Source: Paramecium pentaurelia
Taxonomy: Eukaryota; Ciliophora; Oligohymenophorea; Peniculida; Parameciidae
Assembly (NCBI GenBank): GCA_905183005.1
Contig: CAJJDO010000016.1
Coordinates: 627,949 to 691,948 of the forward strand
Direction of reading: 5' to 3'
DNA: 64,000 bases
In this document: piece after piece, positions 63,258 to 64,000 of the stretch
Layout of the letters: each line of letters opens with the position of its first letter
How positions within the stretch are numbered: the first letter of the stretch is position 1
The notes under the pieces: model-generated
What the model saw: only the letters and a program-made list of their open reading frames with translations
What the model was told of the DNA's origin: nothing
Databases searched by the model: none
Made by a program: the position numbers and the translations under genes

Positions 63258-64000
63258 TCAAATCATTCTCTTGACAAGATCATTGATAAGATCTTCTCTA
63301 TTTCCCCAATCTCCTTAATTGATGAATGATTTTCTCTTTGCAATAAAGCCACCTCTTGGTCCTCTCAATTTGAATGCCCTATAAAAATTTAATAAATTAA
63401 TTTATTACCACAAGAATCTGTTTGCTTCCTTGAAGTTAGGTCCTACTGTAACAATCTCATGAATAAGATCTTCAATGCTGTGAATACCAACTTTTCCTAA
63501 TTATTATTCAATCACATTATTGTTTGTGATTGGAATTCTTTAACCATTAATTTTGGCATATCCTCTCTTATAAATAAGATTCTTAATGACAGCTCTTGAT
63601 GGATATCCATAGGTTACATATGGCTCAACTTTTCTGATCATTTCAATTGTAGCCTTGTTGACTCTAACAAAGGCTGCATTGTGAAGTTATCTCAATTTCA
63701 AAAGTCTTAAAGTTTATCTGACTTGTGGATTCAAGGTGTTGATACTATAATATATATCATAATTATATACCCTCTAATTCTTACCACCAAGATTAATTTA
63801 GATTCTGCTGGTACATAGAATCCACCTTCACTTTTTGCCTTACGTATGTTATCAATTAGGCTCTTATCTGCAGCTTTGTATTCATTTTCATAAGCTTAAG
63901 CATTCTTTTCCCATTAAGCTCTTCTTGTTTTGTTTGCTGCTAATCTCTCTGTTCTTCTCTTAGCAACAGCTTCTCTCAATTTGGTATCTCTTGCAGTCTT
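63258..64000 (-). CDS. RPL7: 60S ribosomal protein L7 (uL30), 5' end outside the window
   Basis: At least 228 aa are present after two introns (63745-63770 and 63379-63408); the first few residues lie beyond 64000. Landmarks: basic coiled N terminus (REAVAKRRTERLAANKTRR), FYVPAESKLILVVRIRGINT, LRLLKLRQLHNAAFVRVNKA, YGYPSRAVIKNLIYKRGYAK, IHSIEDLIHEIVTVGPNFKE and the end GPRGGFIAKRKSFINQGDWG followed by REDLINDLVKRMI and TGA. Length and motifs are those of eukaryotic L7. Confidence 0.96.

Noticed and set aside
1..64000. tRNA, rRNA, snRNA and CRISPR structures.
   Set aside because: No T-arm/anticodon arrangement, rRNA core, snRNA signature or spaced direct repeats were seen on reading both strands; a tRNAscan or Infernal run could still find a weak one.

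Overview
The window looks like macronuclear DNA of a ciliate, most likely Paramecium of the aurelia group. TAA and TAG are read as glutamine inside conserved genes (RPS16, PRP31, CFAP53, DENN and MTG1 proteins) and only TGA ends reading frames (ciliate code 6). DNA is very A+T rich, genes are densely packed on both strands, and coding regions are cut by tiny introns of 19-32 nt, nearly all starting GTA and ending AG. All gene models here were built by hand with code 6; exon sums were checked to be divisible by three, but intron calls come from reading and not from transcripts. A standard-code ORF scan is mostly misleading here.

Layout. 0.5-10 kb: a small Q-rich protein and, convergent to it, a giant 8.6-kb gene for a secreted or luminal protein (~2829 aa) made of an acidic 18-bp minisatellite region and ten ~210-aa lectin-like (LamG/concanavalin-like) units. 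11-18 kb: a NEK-type kinase, splicing factor PRP31, ciliary CFAP53 and ribosomal protein S16, all on the plus strand. 18-22 kb: two small unknown genes and a gene-poor stretch holding what looks like a frame-broken gene. 22-27 kb: a two-pass membrane protein, a small WGP-motif protein and a Cys-rich unknown. 27.3-30.95 kb: three identical copies of a trichocyst matrix protein gene separated by single N bases, probably an assembly effect or a collapsed tandem array. 31-40 kb: coiled-coil protein, a zinc-finger/AT-hook protein, a MORN-repeat protein with an acylation-type N terminus, a Cys/His-plus-coiled-coil protein and two unknowns. 41-51 kb: a large membrane protein of unknown family, an intronless RAP-domain protein (organelle RNA metabolism), an EF-hand-like protein, a cyclic-nucleotide-binding-domain protein, a CFAP97-like protein and a small unknown. 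51-64 kb: two protein kinases (an ULK/AMPK-like one and a CK1-like one), a DENN-domain Rab regulator, a Cache-type membrane sensor, an alveolin-like epiplasm protein, mitochondrial GTPase MTG1, a B-box/kelch protein, a dual-specificity phosphatase and the 5'-truncated gene for ribosomal protein L7 (uL30).

There is no operon logic: neighbours belong to different pathways. Recurrent themes are cilia and cortex (CFAP53, CFAP97-like, alveolin-like, NEK kinase), regulated secretion (trichocyst matrix proteins, possibly the giant lectin-repeat protein) and signalling. No tRNA, rRNA, CRISPR or transposon was recognised.
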